This document shows positions 7,868 to 16,070 of a stretch of DNA of 64,000 nucleotides, piece by piece. The DNA comes from Polynucleobacter sp. JS-Safj-400b-B2 (GTDB lineage: Bacteria > Pseudomonadota > Gammaproteobacteria > Burkholderiales > Burkholderiaceae), in contig NZ_JACVPJ010000001.1 of NCBI RefSeq assembly GCF_018881975.1, positions 248,001 to 312,000 on the forward strand, in the 5' to 3' direction. Made by a program: the position numbers and the translations under genes. The notes under the pieces are model-generated. The model was not told the DNA's origin and searched no databases. It saw only the letters and a list, made by a program, of their open reading frames with translations. Within the stretch, counting starts at the first letter, position 1. Every line of letters begins with the position of its first letter.

Positions 7868-8497
7868 TTATCTAGCCAATGGATTGGGAGTGGCATCACC
7901 AATTTTATGAAGCACATTATTATCAACGTGATGAAATAACTCCGCCTGATCTTTAATCTTCATAACGGTATCTTGCTCATAAGACCAAGTACCATCATCA
8001 TGAATCGAAACCTGAATACGAAACTCCACCGTTCTAAATGCGTAATTTAAGAATGGGTTGGATGATATGCCTGCACAAGGATCATGTTCTTTAGCATTCA
8101 ACTCAAATTGTTTTGCATCTGGCGCAGCTTTTCCGCTTGCCATAGTGATCATGCCGCGCGGTATTGAGAGAGTGTGAATTACGCTGCCGGTCGCGGGTTC
8201 CCATAACCAATAGCCCACTTGATCGTGATAGGTCTTGACTTGATCGGGTTTGGTTATGAGGGTGTGATAACGCAAGCCATAAAATAATTGGGGCCCATTC
8301 GTTTGGGGGTCAATCGGTTGAAGCTCAATGTGCTCTACATAAGCTTGCTTCTTGGGGCCTTCAGCCTTGGGTTTGATATCCAAGCCACGTATACCTTCCC
8401 AGATTCCGGCCATGCCAGTCAAGGGGCCAAGTTGCTCTAAGGTATTAACCGAATAGCCTTGAGGTTCGGTAAAGATATCACTTGGAAATTTACTCAT
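7868..8497 (-). CDS. nitrobindin-like / FABP-like heme-binding beta-barrel protein
   Basis: This soluble 209-residue protein has GIWEG near residue 32, the GxWxG motif that opens the nitrobindin-type barrel. It continues with YHTLITKPDQVKTYHDQVGY and LWEPATGSVIHTLSIPRG, and ends with TVMKIKDQAELFHHVDNN. Family members (DUF1794) bind haem through a distal His and are proposed to handle nitric oxide or peroxynitrite. The start is ATG 8497, which has AGG 7-8 bases upstream; the in-frame TTG at 8503 is less likely. It is convergent with the aminotransferase gene. Confidence 0.7.
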   Translation of the reverse strand: MSKFPSDIFTEPQGYSVNTLEQLGPLTGMAGIWEGIRGLDIKPKAEGPKKQAYVEHIELQPIDPQTNGPQLFYGLRYHTLITKPDQVKTYHDQVGYWLWEPATGSVIHTLSIPRGMITMASGKAAPDAKQFELNAKEHDPCAGISSNPFLNYAFRTVEFRIQVSIHDDGTWSYEQDTVMKIKDQAELFHHVDNNVLHKIGDATPNPLAR

Positions 8498-8578
8498 GCG
8501 CAACCTTTTAAAAATGAAGCATTAATATCAAATTTTTGAGTATTATCAAATTATCCACAAACTTTCTTGGAGAATTGC

Positions 8579-8857
8579 ATGATTTCACGTATTGCTCGCT
8601 TGAGCCTGGCCTCCCTTATTTCTGCTGCTATCGGCATTGCTCCAATTTCTGTAATGGCTGCTGACCCAGCTCCTGCAACAACACCAGCTGCCGCACCTAC
8701 AGCTACTCCGGTTGCTGCACCTGCCGCAACTCCAGCCGAGAAGTCTGCTGAGAAGAAGGCGAAGAAAAAAGCAAAGAAAGAAAAGAAGGCTGAGAAAAAA
8801 GCGAAAAAGAAATCTAAAAAGAAAGCCAAGGCAGCTGCCGACGCCGCAACTCAGTAA
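8579..8857 (+). CDS. secreted Ala/Pro- and Lys-rich small protein
   Basis: The start is ATG 8579, with GGAG 6 bases before it, giving a 92-residue protein. A signal peptide (MISRIARLSLASLISAAIGI, cleavage near VMAAD) is followed by a Pro/Ala/Thr segment of about 30 residues and then a highly basic tail of Lys/Glu/Ala repeats. The mature chain has no hydrophobic core and should be disordered. It may coat DNA, polyanions or the envelope surface, but no function is established. The composition resembles other Ala/Lys-rich tails in this window. Confidence 0.7.
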   Translation: MISRIARLSLASLISAAIGIAPISVMAADPAPATTPAAAPTATPVAAPAATPAEKSAEKKAKKKAKKEKKAEKKAKKKSKKKAKAAADAATQ

Positions 8858-8877
8858 GGCGCTTAAATGAGCCCCTC

Positions 8878-9855
8878 TTAATTGAGAGGTTCTGCCCCAT
8901 CTAAGTCATCAGATCTTTTTGCGTCTGGTGACTTTTTTGTTGGGGTATCGTTGCGTACTAATAGCCACATCGCCGCCATAACCAAAGTCATACCGCTAAT
9001 TTGCGTCCATGTAATGGGTTCTGAGAGAACTAAATATCCCATAAAGATGGTTGATACTGGGCCCAGTATTCCGGCTTGTGCTACCAAGGGTGACCCAATG
9101 CGGTTAATAGCAATCATGATTAAGAGCATGGGAATAACAGTGCAAAAACTGGCATTTAGAAGGCTGAACCAATAGATCTGCGGTAACTGTTCAAAAATAG
9201 CCGAAGGATTGTGAATGGTTGACTGCGTAATACTCAAAATAGCCGAAGCTGAGCTGGCATAGACAACCAAACGTACGCTACCGATACGTTTCACCATCTC
9301 GCCTGCGCCAATCATGTAGGCAGCATAGGAGCAGGCACTGCCAAATACGAGAGCCATGCCTAGCCAAGCGCTCAAACCAGTAGAGCTGGCATCTTGGATG
9401 AAGACGATAAAAACCCCAATGTAGCCTACGATCAGTGCATACCACTGCAAGCGCGATATCGGTTTTTTTAAAACAAAATAAGAGATCAACAGAACAATCG
9501 TCGGTGTGAGATACAGAACAATTCTCTCAAGGCCAACCGAGATATATTGAAGTCCTAAGAAGTCGATATAGCTTGATAAAAAGTATCCCAAAAATCCGAG
9601 GAAAAATAATTTACCGCGATCAAGCCAAGTAATGGGGCTCATTTTTTTTCGGCGAGATTCCCACCAGAATATTCCCCAAAATAAGGGAAGGGCCATCAGC
9701 ATGCGTAAGGCTAAAAGGGTTTCTGCGTTCGCACCGTATTCAAATGCTAGCTTCACCAGAATAGCTTTTCCTGAGAAAAGCATAGAGCCTACTCCGGCCA
9801 TCAAAATGCCATAGAGGTAGCGTCGATGATGGTGAGCTGCGCTTACGGAATGCAT
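8878..9855 (-). CDS. EamA-family (DMT) transporter
   Basis: This 325-residue protein has about ten membrane helices in two EamA repeats. Visible landmarks are VGSMLFSGKAILVKLAFEYG at helix 1, LRMLMALPLFWGIFWWES, GLQYISVGLERIVLYLTPTI at helices 3-4, and a hydrophilic C-terminal tail of about 25 residues. The substrate is unknown. It is distinct from the EamA gene at 5616 rather than a recent duplicate. It lies 6 bases after the NAD(P)H-hydrate dehydratase stop, so the two genes form an operon. Confidence 0.85.
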   Translation of the reverse strand: MHSVSAAHHHRRYLYGILMAGVGSMLFSGKAILVKLAFEYGANAETLLALRMLMALPLFWGIFWWESRRKKMSPITWLDRGKLFFLGFLGYFLSSYIDFLGLQYISVGLERIVLYLTPTIVLLISYFVLKKPISRLQWYALIVGYIGVFIVFIQDASSTGLSAWLGMALVFGSACSYAAYMIGAGEMVKRIGSVRLVVYASSASAILSITQSTIHNPSAIFEQLPQIYWFSLLNASFCTVIPMLLIMIAINRIGSPLVAQAGILGPVSTIFMGYLVLSEPITWTQISGMTLVMAAMWLLVRNDTPTKKSPDAKRSDDLDGAEPLN

Positions 9856-9861
9856 ACCGAT

Positions 9862-10743
9862 TTATAACAGTTTATTGAGAAGCGCCCGCATTTCTAAAAT
9901 GGTTTCGGTAGGGGTAAGACCAATGGGGCCAACTCCTTTGCTCACCAGGCTATCTGCCGCTTTGGCATGGAGCTCAACTGCAATCCCAGTGGCTTGCCAT
10001 AGATCTAGCTGATGTCGGACTCCTTGACCGGCAATAGCGGCAATGCTTCCCGTCAAAATATCTCCCATGCCACCAGTGCCCATACCGGGGTTGCCTGCGA
10101 GGCATTGAACAGGTAAATGCTGTGGTGAGGCAATGAGGGTGTACTGCCCCTTGAGAACCACAATCGATTGTGTGAGCTCAATGAGTCCTTGTATTGCATC
10201 TACGCGATTGTCTTGAACTATCTCTGTCGTGGTTCTTAAAAGCTTGGCTGCCTCGCCGGGATGAGGGGTTAAAACGGTAAGCCCAGGAAAATCGGAGTTT
10301 CGTTTCTGTAAACTGGCCAATAATTGATTAGACTCGCTAATGAGATTCAACGCATCTGCATCAACAACCAAAGGAATGTTGGGAAAAGAAAGTGTTTCAC
10401 GCAGCCATTGAGCAGCTAATTCAGATTTACCAAGACCTGGACCTATGGCAATGACATCAGGCTTTGAAGCACTGAGTGTTTCATGAATATTTTCGGTAGC
10501 AAGGCGAATCATCAATTCCGGTTGATTGGCATCAGCATGCGCTGAGGCAGGGTCTAACATTTCTAAGATAGTCCAGCCAGCACCAAGATGTAAGCAGGCA
10601 TTGCCCGCCAAAATAAGAGCACCAGCCATTCCTGGAGCGCCACCTATTAAAACGACTTTGCCCGCATTACCTTTGTGTTCTGCGGGTTTGCGTTTTAGGC
10701 GCGTAACGACAGAGAGGGTGTCGAGTGTAGTGGGGGAAGTCAT
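9862..10743 (-). CDS. nnrD: ADP-dependent NAD(P)H-hydrate dehydratase
   Basis: This is the ribokinase-like C-terminal (NnrD/YjeF-C) repair enzyme that dehydrates damaged NAD(P)H hydrates using ADP. It shows KGNAGKVVLIGGAPGMAGA, IAIGPGLGKS, VVDADALNLI, LTPHPGEAAKLL and the nucleotide-binding GNPGMGTGGMGDILTG. The N-terminal epimerase domain found in fused Nnr proteins is absent, so the epimerase must be encoded elsewhere. The start ATG 10743 is chosen; GTG 10749 is in frame two codons upstream, and neither has a clear ribosome site. It is upstream of and close to an EamA gene. Confidence 0.9.
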   Translation of the reverse strand: MTSPTTLDTLSVVTRLKRKPAEHKGNAGKVVLIGGAPGMAGALILAGNACLHLGAGWTILEMLDPASAHADANQPELMIRLATENIHETLSASKPDVIAIGPGLGKSELAAQWLRETLSFPNIPLVVDADALNLISESNQLLASLQKRNSDFPGLTVLTPHPGEAAKLLRTTTEIVQDNRVDAIQGLIELTQSIVVLKGQYTLIASPQHLPVQCLAGNPGMGTGGMGDILTGSIAAIAGQGVRHQLDLWQATGIAVELHAKAADSLVSKGVGPIGLTPTETILEMRALLNKLL

Positions 10744-10793
10744 AAGCACAGTATCGTACTAAATGGAGTGCCAACCCACGAATACATGTTAAT

Positions 10794-11612
10794 TTATTCG
10801 GCTACTTTTGCGCCTTGGATGATGTGTCGTTTCATGGCTTTCGCAACAAATCCAGATTGCTTTAACTCGGTGATGACATTGCTCAAATAAACATTTGTAC
10901 TTTCATAGTTAGTTCTGGCCTTCGGAATACCAATCGCTTGATTAATCACCATGAAACGTCCAGGAAGCATCCGCAGTCCTTGATAGCGCTTTGCATCACT
11001 CTCAAGTTGTTGCTTTACGCCAGCTGCCACATTACCTTTACCAGACATAAAATCATCAATGACGGTTTGTGAACTTTCTGAACGTAACAGGGTGGCATTT
11101 TTAATCTCGCGCGTTAGATAAAGATCATAAGCACTCCCTTTGCCAACTACGATTTCATTTCCCATAACATCTACTTCAACATTACTCTTAAGGGGTGAGC
11201 CGACCTTCACCATATAAGCCCCTTCAATTTGAATATAGGCAGGTGTATAGCTAATATCGGCGCCACGAACGGGATCGATTGCCACAAACACTAAGTCGAT
11301 ATCCCCAGTCTTAACGGCATCAACCGTTGCGCCCGCAGTCTTCAATGGAATGAGTTTCACTGGCAATGAAGTTCGTTTGCCAATTTCATTGGCTATATCA
11401 ATCGTCACACCAGACAGATTTTTTGATACAGGATCTTCGCTGGCAAGAATTGGGTTGCCTAAATTAATGCCAACACGCAGAGTACCGGTTGGCGCAAAAG
11501 AGGAGAGTGATTTGGAATCTATAGTTTTCATAGCGAGAGATGATTGACTATTAGTAAATTGAGGTAAGCACAGGAGTGCAATGGGTATGACTAATGAAAA
11601 TATTGGTTTCAT
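10794..11612 (-). CDS. periplasmic solute-binding protein (family 3-like)
   Basis: A signal peptide (FSLVIPIALLCLPQFTNSQS) precedes a type II periplasmic-binding fold: GTLRVGINLGNPILASED, LSGVTIDIANEIGKRTSLPV and DAVKTGDIDLVFVAIDP are the characteristic first-lobe elements of amino-acid-type receptors. No permease or ATPase gene is adjacent, so the partner is elsewhere or it works as a lone receptor. The start is ATG 11612. It is immediately downstream of the hairpin that ends the 69-residue gene on the same strand. The ligand is unknown. Confidence 0.75.
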   Translation of the reverse strand: MKPIFSLVIPIALLCLPQFTNSQSSLAMKTIDSKSLSSFAPTGTLRVGINLGNPILASEDPVSKNLSGVTIDIANEIGKRTSLPVKLIPLKTAGATVDAVKTGDIDLVFVAIDPVRGADISYTPAYIQIEGAYMVKVGSPLKSNVEVDVMGNEIVVGKGSAYDLYLTREIKNATLLRSESSQTVIDDFMSGKGNVAAGVKQQLESDAKRYQGLRMLPGRFMVINQAIGIPKARTNYESTNVYLSNVITELKQSGFVAKAMKRHIIQGAKVAE

Positions 11613-11623
11613 CAAAATATGGA

Positions 11624-11652
11624 GATAAAAAAACCGCGGAGAACCGCGGTTT
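11624..11652 (-). terminator. rho-independent terminator of the 69-aa gene
   Basis: On the minus strand, AAACCGCGG and CCGCGGTTT (plus coordinates 11644-11652 and 11631-11639) form a 9-bp stem around a 4-base loop, followed by a run of T (11624-11630). It lies 19 bases after the stop of the gene at 11671-11880. Confidence 0.85.
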
Positions 11653-11670
11653 TATATACAAAAGAAGAAG

Positions 11671-11880
11671 TTACTTCTTAGCGTCAGCTGCAGGCGCAGC
11701 GGCTGGAGCGGCTGGAGCTGCTGGAACTGCTGGAGCATCTTTCTTGGCATCTTCCATATGGGCAGCTTCTGCACCATGCTTTTCGCCACCCATGTCAACG
11801 TCGCCATCGCCTTTGAGGAGTAAATAGGCTGTGGCACCAACTAATACTAGTACCATGATGATGATTGAACGGTTGCTCAT
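11671..11880 (-). CDS. small membrane-anchored Ala/Pro-rich protein, 69 aa
   Basis: An N-terminal helix (IIIMVLVLVGATAYLLL, residues 6-22) anchors a short acidic region and a low-complexity tail of Ala/Pro repeats ending ADAKK. It is probably an inner-membrane protein with a disordered periplasmic tail. Function is unknown and no family is recognised. It is well supported as a gene by its own terminator and by AAGGAAAAG upstream of the ATG at 11880. Confidence 0.65.
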   Translation of the reverse strand: MSNRSIIIMVLVLVGATAYLLLKGDGDVDMGGEKHGAEAAHMEDAKKDAPAVPAAPAAPAAAPAADAKK

Positions 11881-12045
11881 TGCTTTTCCTTCGATTTAGT
11901 TGAAATTAGGGCAATATTAACTCGGGATAGGCCCTGGGTAAATCCCAACAATCCCTAGAGTCCGATATCTTTGGTCTAACTAGGTATTAACACTAATTTA
12001 GGGCGCGAGTTAAGATGGCTCCATATTCACCAAGAGGGTTGCAAT

Positions 12046-12903
12046 ATGAGTCCAAAACTCCCTGTTCATAACTCACAGACTATTACTGAGTTTTTGAATC
12101 TTCATCAAAGTCAAATATCAGAAGAAAACTCAGACGATTCTTATAAGTTTGCTTTTGATGATGAAGCGTTTCTAGCTCGAAGAGAAACGATGGGTATTCG
12201 CTTTGAGCTGGAGTTGCTCAAACCTGAGGTCTTACTCAAAGAGCACAGCATTGAACATACGATTACCGTTTTTGGCTCAACCCGTTTTGTGAGTCATGAA
12301 CAGGCAATGGAGTTGAAAGAGCGAGCTAAAACTCCAGAAGAGATTGCGCTTGCTAATAAGGCCTTACTTCATAGCGAGTATTACGAGTCTGCAAGACAGT
12401 TTGGCTCGGTAGTAGCTCATTACAATGCCACCCAAAAGAGCGATTCAAATAAGCTACATATTTGCACGGGTGGTGGCCCTGGCATTATGGAGGCCGTCAA
12501 TCGCGGGGCATTTGAGGCGGGCGATAAAACCATTGGTTTCAATATCAGTCTTCCCAGGGAACAGCAACCCAATCAGTACATTAGCCCAGGACTGAGTTTT
12601 CGTTTTCATTACTTTGCACTGCGCAAGATGCATTTCATGTTGAGAGCTAGGGCAATCGTCGCATATCCAGGAGGCTTTGGCTCCTTTGATGAGTTGTTTG
12701 AGGTCTTAACTCTGATCCAAACTAAAAAGGTTGTTCGGATTCCAGTGATATTGGTAGGCAAGAGCTTCTGGAATGAGATGTTGAACTTCAAGGGGATGGT
12801 GGAATTTGGTGTCATTGACGAAGAGGATATGCAGAGTATTCACTTTTCAGAGACAGCTGAGGAGGCTTGGCAGGTGATTCAAGACTGGTATCAGTTAGGC
12901 TAA
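12046..12903 (+). CDS. LOG family protein (TIGR00730-like, Rossmann fold)
   Basis: The C-terminal two thirds hold the LOG signature: ICTGGGPGIMEAVNRGAF (phosphate loop) and AYPGGFGSFDELFEVLTL (PGGxGTxxE-type motif, here with Ser). ITVFGSTRF is the first Rossmann strand. LOG proteins are nucleotide-5'-monophosphate phosphoribohydrolases in plants and several bacteria, releasing cytokinin-type bases; in other bacteria the role is a nucleotide nucleosidase. The protein is longer than a minimal LOG (about 190 residues) because of an N-terminal extension of about 75 residues, typical of the long bacterial subgroup. It is the first of three genes on this strand. Confidence 0.85.
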   Translation: MSPKLPVHNSQTITEFLNLHQSQISEENSDDSYKFAFDDEAFLARRETMGIRFELELLKPEVLLKEHSIEHTITVFGSTRFVSHEQAMELKERAKTPEEIALANKALLHSEYYESARQFGSVVAHYNATQKSDSNKLHICTGGGPGIMEAVNRGAFEAGDKTIGFNISLPREQQPNQYISPGLSFRFHYFALRKMHFMLRARAIVAYPGGFGSFDELFEVLTLIQTKKVVRIPVILVGKSFWNEMLNFKGMVEFGVIDEEDMQSIHFSETAEEAWQVIQDWYQLG

Positions 12904-12931
12904 GCGCCCTAGCCCCTGTAAAATCAAAACC

Positions 12932-13444
12932 ATGAATCCCACGCAAACTAGCCTTGCTACCTCTCTAGATCTTCCTGGTTACGTCCTGGGTGGCGCCATG
13001 TTGTTATTAGTCATGGTTTTCCATGGTGTCGTATTGCTCCAGATTGCCAAGCGGTATGAAGTCAAAACCTTTCTGTATTTAGCTGAGAAGAAATACTCTG
13101 CTGTCGCCCTCTGTTTTTACGTTAGCGTCTTCTGTTTGTTCTTGACGCATATTGCTGAAATACTTATTTGGGGTATTGCGTTATATGCATTCAAATTACT
13201 GCCTGCATTAGGTCAAAGTATTTTATTTAGCGGTAGCACGTACACCGCAATGGGATTTATGGAAGATATTCTTCCGGATGGTTGGAAGATGCTGGCAGTT
13301 ATCATCGCATTTTCTGGAATGTTCTCCTTTGCATGGACTGCATCAGTCATGATTTCCATGACCAAGAGCTTCCGTCAGGCCTATACCAAGCTTCACATGA
13401 GAAAACTCAATATCTCATCTGACATCATTGATCGATTTGAGTAA
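12932..13444 (+). CDS. membrane protein resembling a two-helix ion channel with a degenerate filter
   Basis: This 170-residue protein has hydrophobic helices near residues 18-38, 58-86 and 118-140. The region ILFSGSTYTAMGFMEDILP, followed by a helix starting WKMLAVIIAFSGMFSFA, has the layout of a pore loop plus inner helix in two-TM potassium channels. The filter reads TAMGFMED rather than TxGYGD. It may be a non-selective or non-conducting relative; the function is unproven. It starts 28 bases after the LOG gene and is followed 33 bases later by the flavoprotein gene. Confidence 0.55.
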   Translation: MNPTQTSLATSLDLPGYVLGGAMLLLVMVFHGVVLLQIAKRYEVKTFLYLAEKKYSAVALCFYVSVFCLFLTHIAEILIWGIALYAFKLLPALGQSILFSGSTYTAMGFMEDILPDGWKMLAVIIAFSGMFSFAWTASVMISMTKSFRQAYTKLHMRKLNISSDIIDRFE

Positions 13445-13477
13445 TTTGAGTAACTTATGGGCAACCGATGAGTAAGC

Positions 13478-14695
13478 ATGAGTAAAGTATGGGATGCCAT
13501 CATTATTGGTGGCGGTGCTGCAGGTCTATTCTGCGCAGGAGTTGCTGGCCAGTTGGGCAAGAAGGTGCTCGTGCTTGATCATGCAGAAGTTTTAGGGGAA
13601 AAGATTCGTATTAGTGGAGGCGGTCGTTGTAACTTCACTAATCTTCATAGCAGCCCAGCCAATTTCCTTTCTCGCAATCAGCATTTTGTTAAAAGTGCGC
13701 TTGCTAGATATCCCTCAATGGAATTTATCAAGCTAGTGGCCTCTTATGGGATTAACTACCATGAGAAACATCAGGGTCAATTGTTTTGTGATGACTCTGC
13801 TAAACAAATCATTGACATGCTCTTTACCGAATGCGCTAAAGGAAACATCACTATTCGTAATCCAGTCACTGTTCAATCCATTGAGCAGGGGGGTAATGAA
13901 TGGAAGATCGTTACTAACGCTGGTACCGAAAAATCGAAGTCAGTAGTCATGGCAACTGGAGGTTTACCAGTTCCTGCAATTGGTGCTACTGCTTATTCAT
14001 TAGATATTGCTAAACAGTTTGCATTGAATGTGATTGATCCGAGGCCTGCATTAGTGCCACTATCTTTTACTGCAGACAATTTTGGTAACCTCAATGACTT
14101 AGCTGGCCTGAGTGTCCCAGTTAGGATTGCATCGGGTTCAAAAGGCCATCGTTATGGCGCTTGTAGATTTAACGAGGATCTTCTGCTTACCCATAAAGGA
14201 CTTTCTGGTCCTGCAGTGCTTCAGGCAAGTAGCTATTGGGAAGAGGGCGAGCCGATTCATATTGATTGGCTTGGGGCTATCGAGCGTCCCGGTGGATTTA
14301 ATTGCGATGAACTATTTAATAATGAAGAGAATCGTTTGAAATTAACTGAAACGATTTTGGCCTCAGTTCTACCCCAGCGGTTGGCAAAAGCATTTGCAGA
14401 TCAAAAAGGTTTAACTGGTCGCAAATGGGTGGAAGTTTCTAAAAAGGATCGTCAGGCTCTCAAAGAGCTCATTACGAACTGGTCAGTGAAACCGGCGGGT
14501 ACCTTGGGTTGGAAAAAGGCTGAGGTCATGCTAGGTGGTGTAGATACTAAAGAGCTTGACGGCCAAACCATGATGTCACGCAAACACCCGGGATTATTCT
14601 TTATCGGCGAATGCGTAGATGTCACCGGCCACTTAGGTGGACATAACTTCCAATGGGCCTGGGCAAGCGGTTTTGCTTGTGCTCAGGCCGTATAA
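13478..14695 (+). CDS. HI0933-family FAD-dependent oxidoreductase (YhiN-like)
   Basis: An N-terminal dinucleotide-binding motif (IIIGGGAAGLFCAGVAGQLG) is followed by VLDHAEVLGEKIRISGGGRC, which is diagnostic of the HI0933/YhiN family, and ends with ECVDVTGHLGGHNFQWAWAS contacting FAD. Length (405) is typical. These cytoplasmic flavoproteins are widespread but their physiological reaction is not established. The start is ATG 13478. A bidirectional terminator follows directly and is shared with the convergent terC gene. Confidence 0.85.
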   Translation: MSKVWDAIIIGGGAAGLFCAGVAGQLGKKVLVLDHAEVLGEKIRISGGGRCNFTNLHSSPANFLSRNQHFVKSALARYPSMEFIKLVASYGINYHEKHQGQLFCDDSAKQIIDMLFTECAKGNITIRNPVTVQSIEQGGNEWKIVTNAGTEKSKSVVMATGGLPVPAIGATAYSLDIAKQFALNVIDPRPALVPLSFTADNFGNLNDLAGLSVPVRIASGSKGHRYGACRFNEDLLLTHKGLSGPAVLQASSYWEEGEPIHIDWLGAIERPGGFNCDELFNNEENRLKLTETILASVLPQRLAKAFADQKGLTGRKWVEVSKKDRQALKELITNWSVKPAGTLGWKKAEVMLGGVDTKELDGQTMMSRKHPGLFFIGECVDVTGHLGGHNFQWAWASGFACAQAV

Positions 14696-14726
14696 AAACC
14701 AGCCCTTATCTGGTTTGCTTTTTCTT
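14696..14726. terminator. bidirectional terminator between the HI0933 gene and terC
   Basis: AAACCAG (14696-14702) pairs with CTGGTTT (14710-14716). A T-rich run (GCTTTTTCTTTT) follows on the plus strand and TTTTTATA on the minus strand, so it can end both convergent genes. It overlaps the last codons of terC. Confidence 0.75.
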
Positions 14727-15467
14727 TTCTCGCGAGCGAATGTTTAAAAGCTCGACTGCCAGAGAAAACGCCATTGCGACGTAGACATATCCTTTTGGAA
14801 TATGCACTCCCATACCCTCAGCGATTAACACTACTCCTACAACCGTTAGAAACGATAGAGCCAGTACTTTGATTGAGGGGTGGCGATGTACAAAATCTCC
14901 AATCGGTTTGGCTGCAATTAACATGATCAGGACAGATGCTAGAACCGCTGCGATCATGACACTAATTTGATCGACCATACCTACAGCGGTGATTACGCTA
15001 TCTAGAGAGAAAATAATATCTAGCAAGCCAATTTGTAGAACGGAGCCAATAAACAAAAAGAGCATTGACTTGGCATTCTTGTTCCCCTCAGATACGCCTT
15101 GCTCCTCGCCGTGATCGCCTACCTCGACCTCTACGTAAATTTCTTTAGAGGCTTTCCAGATTAAGAAGAATCCACCCAGTAGCAAGATTAAATCTCTACC
15201 GCTAATGGATTTATCAGTAATGCTAAAGATTGGTTCGGTAAGGCCCATTACCCATGAAAGACTGAGCAATAAAAGAATACGAGTGACCAAGGCAAAAATC
15301 AGACCAAAGCGACGTACCTTCTCACGAATCTCTAAGGGAAGCCTGTTGGCGATAACGCTGATAAAAATAATGTTATCGATGCCTAGAATAATCTCCAGGG
15401 CAGAAAGTGTCAGAAAAGCGATCCAAGCATTAGGGTCGCTCAGAAGCTGCATAAAACTTTCAATCAT
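14706..15467 (-). CDS. TerC-family integral membrane protein
   Basis: This 253-residue protein has about seven helices with the TerC hallmarks ALEIILGIDNIIFISV and IIFSLDSVITAVGM (paired acidic residues within helices), plus FFLIWKASKEIYVEVE. TerC/Alx-type proteins are linked to tellurite resistance, Mn(II) export and metalation of exported proteins. A yybP-ykoY manganese riboswitch, common before such genes, was looked for upstream and not found. The start ATG 15467 lies 109 bases downstream of the globin gene on the same strand. Confidence 0.85.
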   Translation of the reverse strand: MIESFMQLLSDPNAWIAFLTLSALEIILGIDNIIFISVIANRLPLEIREKVRRFGLIFALVTRILLLLSLSWVMGLTEPIFSITDKSISGRDLILLLGGFFLIWKASKEIYVEVEVGDHGEEQGVSEGNKNAKSMLFLFIGSVLQIGLLDIIFSLDSVITAVGMVDQISVMIAAVLASVLIMLIAAKPIGDFVHRHPSIKVLALSFLTVVGVVLIAEGMGVHIPKGYVYVAMAFSLAVELLNIRSREKKKQTR

Positions 15468-15537
15468 TTTTTACTTTGCTGTTATGGCCTTATTGCAAAG
15501 TGTATCCAAGTAAATGAAATGTACCTCTTAATATATA

Positions 15538-15571
15538 AGCCCATACCGACTATCGGGATATTGCTTGGGCT
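15538..15571 (-). other. nested hairpin after the globin gene
   Basis: AGCCCA (15538-15543) pairs with TGGGCT (15566-15571), and inside it CCGA pairs with TCGG (15546-15556). It lies 6 bases after the globin stop and 70 bases before terC. Only a weak T-rich tail follows on the minus strand, so it may be an imperfect terminator or a leader element of terC. Confidence 0.4.
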
Positions 15572-15576
15572 AATTA

Positions 15577-15966
15577 CTAGTTTGGCTGATTTCTCATCCA
15601 GTCAGCAGTATTGAAAAAGGATTCTTCTAGTTGCTTGGCAGCGATACCCTCAATGCCACAATCTTCCATGGCTTTATACATACAGGCTAGCCATTGATTG
15701 CGTTCTTTTAAGCCAATCTTGAATGGGAGATGGCGGGCTCTTAGCATTGGGTGACCATATTTAGGGGAATAGATATCGGGACCGCCCATCCACCCAGTCA
15801 GGAAGAATTTGAGCTTTTCACGAGAGCTCGAAAGGTCTTGGGGGTGCATAGCCCGAAGATCCCCAAAATTTGGTTCTAGGGCCATTAAATCGTAAAACCG
15901 ATCCACTAATTGGTCAATTCGGTCTATTCCGCCTATGGATTCATATATTGATATTTTTTCACTCAT
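15577..15966 (-). CDS. group II truncated haemoglobin
   Basis: This 129-residue trHbO-type globin has YESIGGIDRIDQLVDRFYDL at the N-terminus, MGGPDIYSPKYG, then RARHLPFKIG with the proximal His79, and Trp92 (QWLACM), the TrpG8 that marks group II. Such proteins bind oxygen or NO and protect against nitrosative and oxidative stress, or deliver oxygen. The length is normal. No NO-reductase partner is adjacent. The nitrobindin-like gene at 7868 is another possible NO-handling protein nearby. Confidence 0.92.
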   Translation of the reverse strand: MSEKISIYESIGGIDRIDQLVDRFYDLMALEPNFGDLRAMHPQDLSSSREKLKFFLTGWMGGPDIYSPKYGHPMLRARHLPFKIGLKERNQWLACMYKAMEDCGIEGIAAKQLEESFFNTADWMRNQPN

Positions 15967-16070
15967 TTTGTCATTTTAATGGGGTAAATTCGGGGAATTG
16001 GCAGTTACACAAATTCGGTATAGAGTTAAACATCGAAGTTTCATTAACCCTTGTTTATAGGAGTGCAGGA

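Noticed and set aside
8551..8829. Phe/Ala-rich frame on the minus strand
   Set aside because: It is the reverse of the Lys/Ala-rich coding region, and the low complexity explains the open frame.
8874..8889. CCTCT/AGAGG hairpin between the Lys-rich gene and the EamA gene
   Set aside because: The stem is only 5 bp and no T run follows on either strand.
15468..15576. Possible yybP-ykoY manganese riboswitch before terC
   Set aside because: The conserved core bases of that riboswitch are not present; only a simple nested hairpin is visible.
15870..16070. N-terminal extension of the phasin-like frame
   Set aside because: This part overlaps the globin gene on the opposite strand, and a good ribosome site lies directly before ATG 16071.
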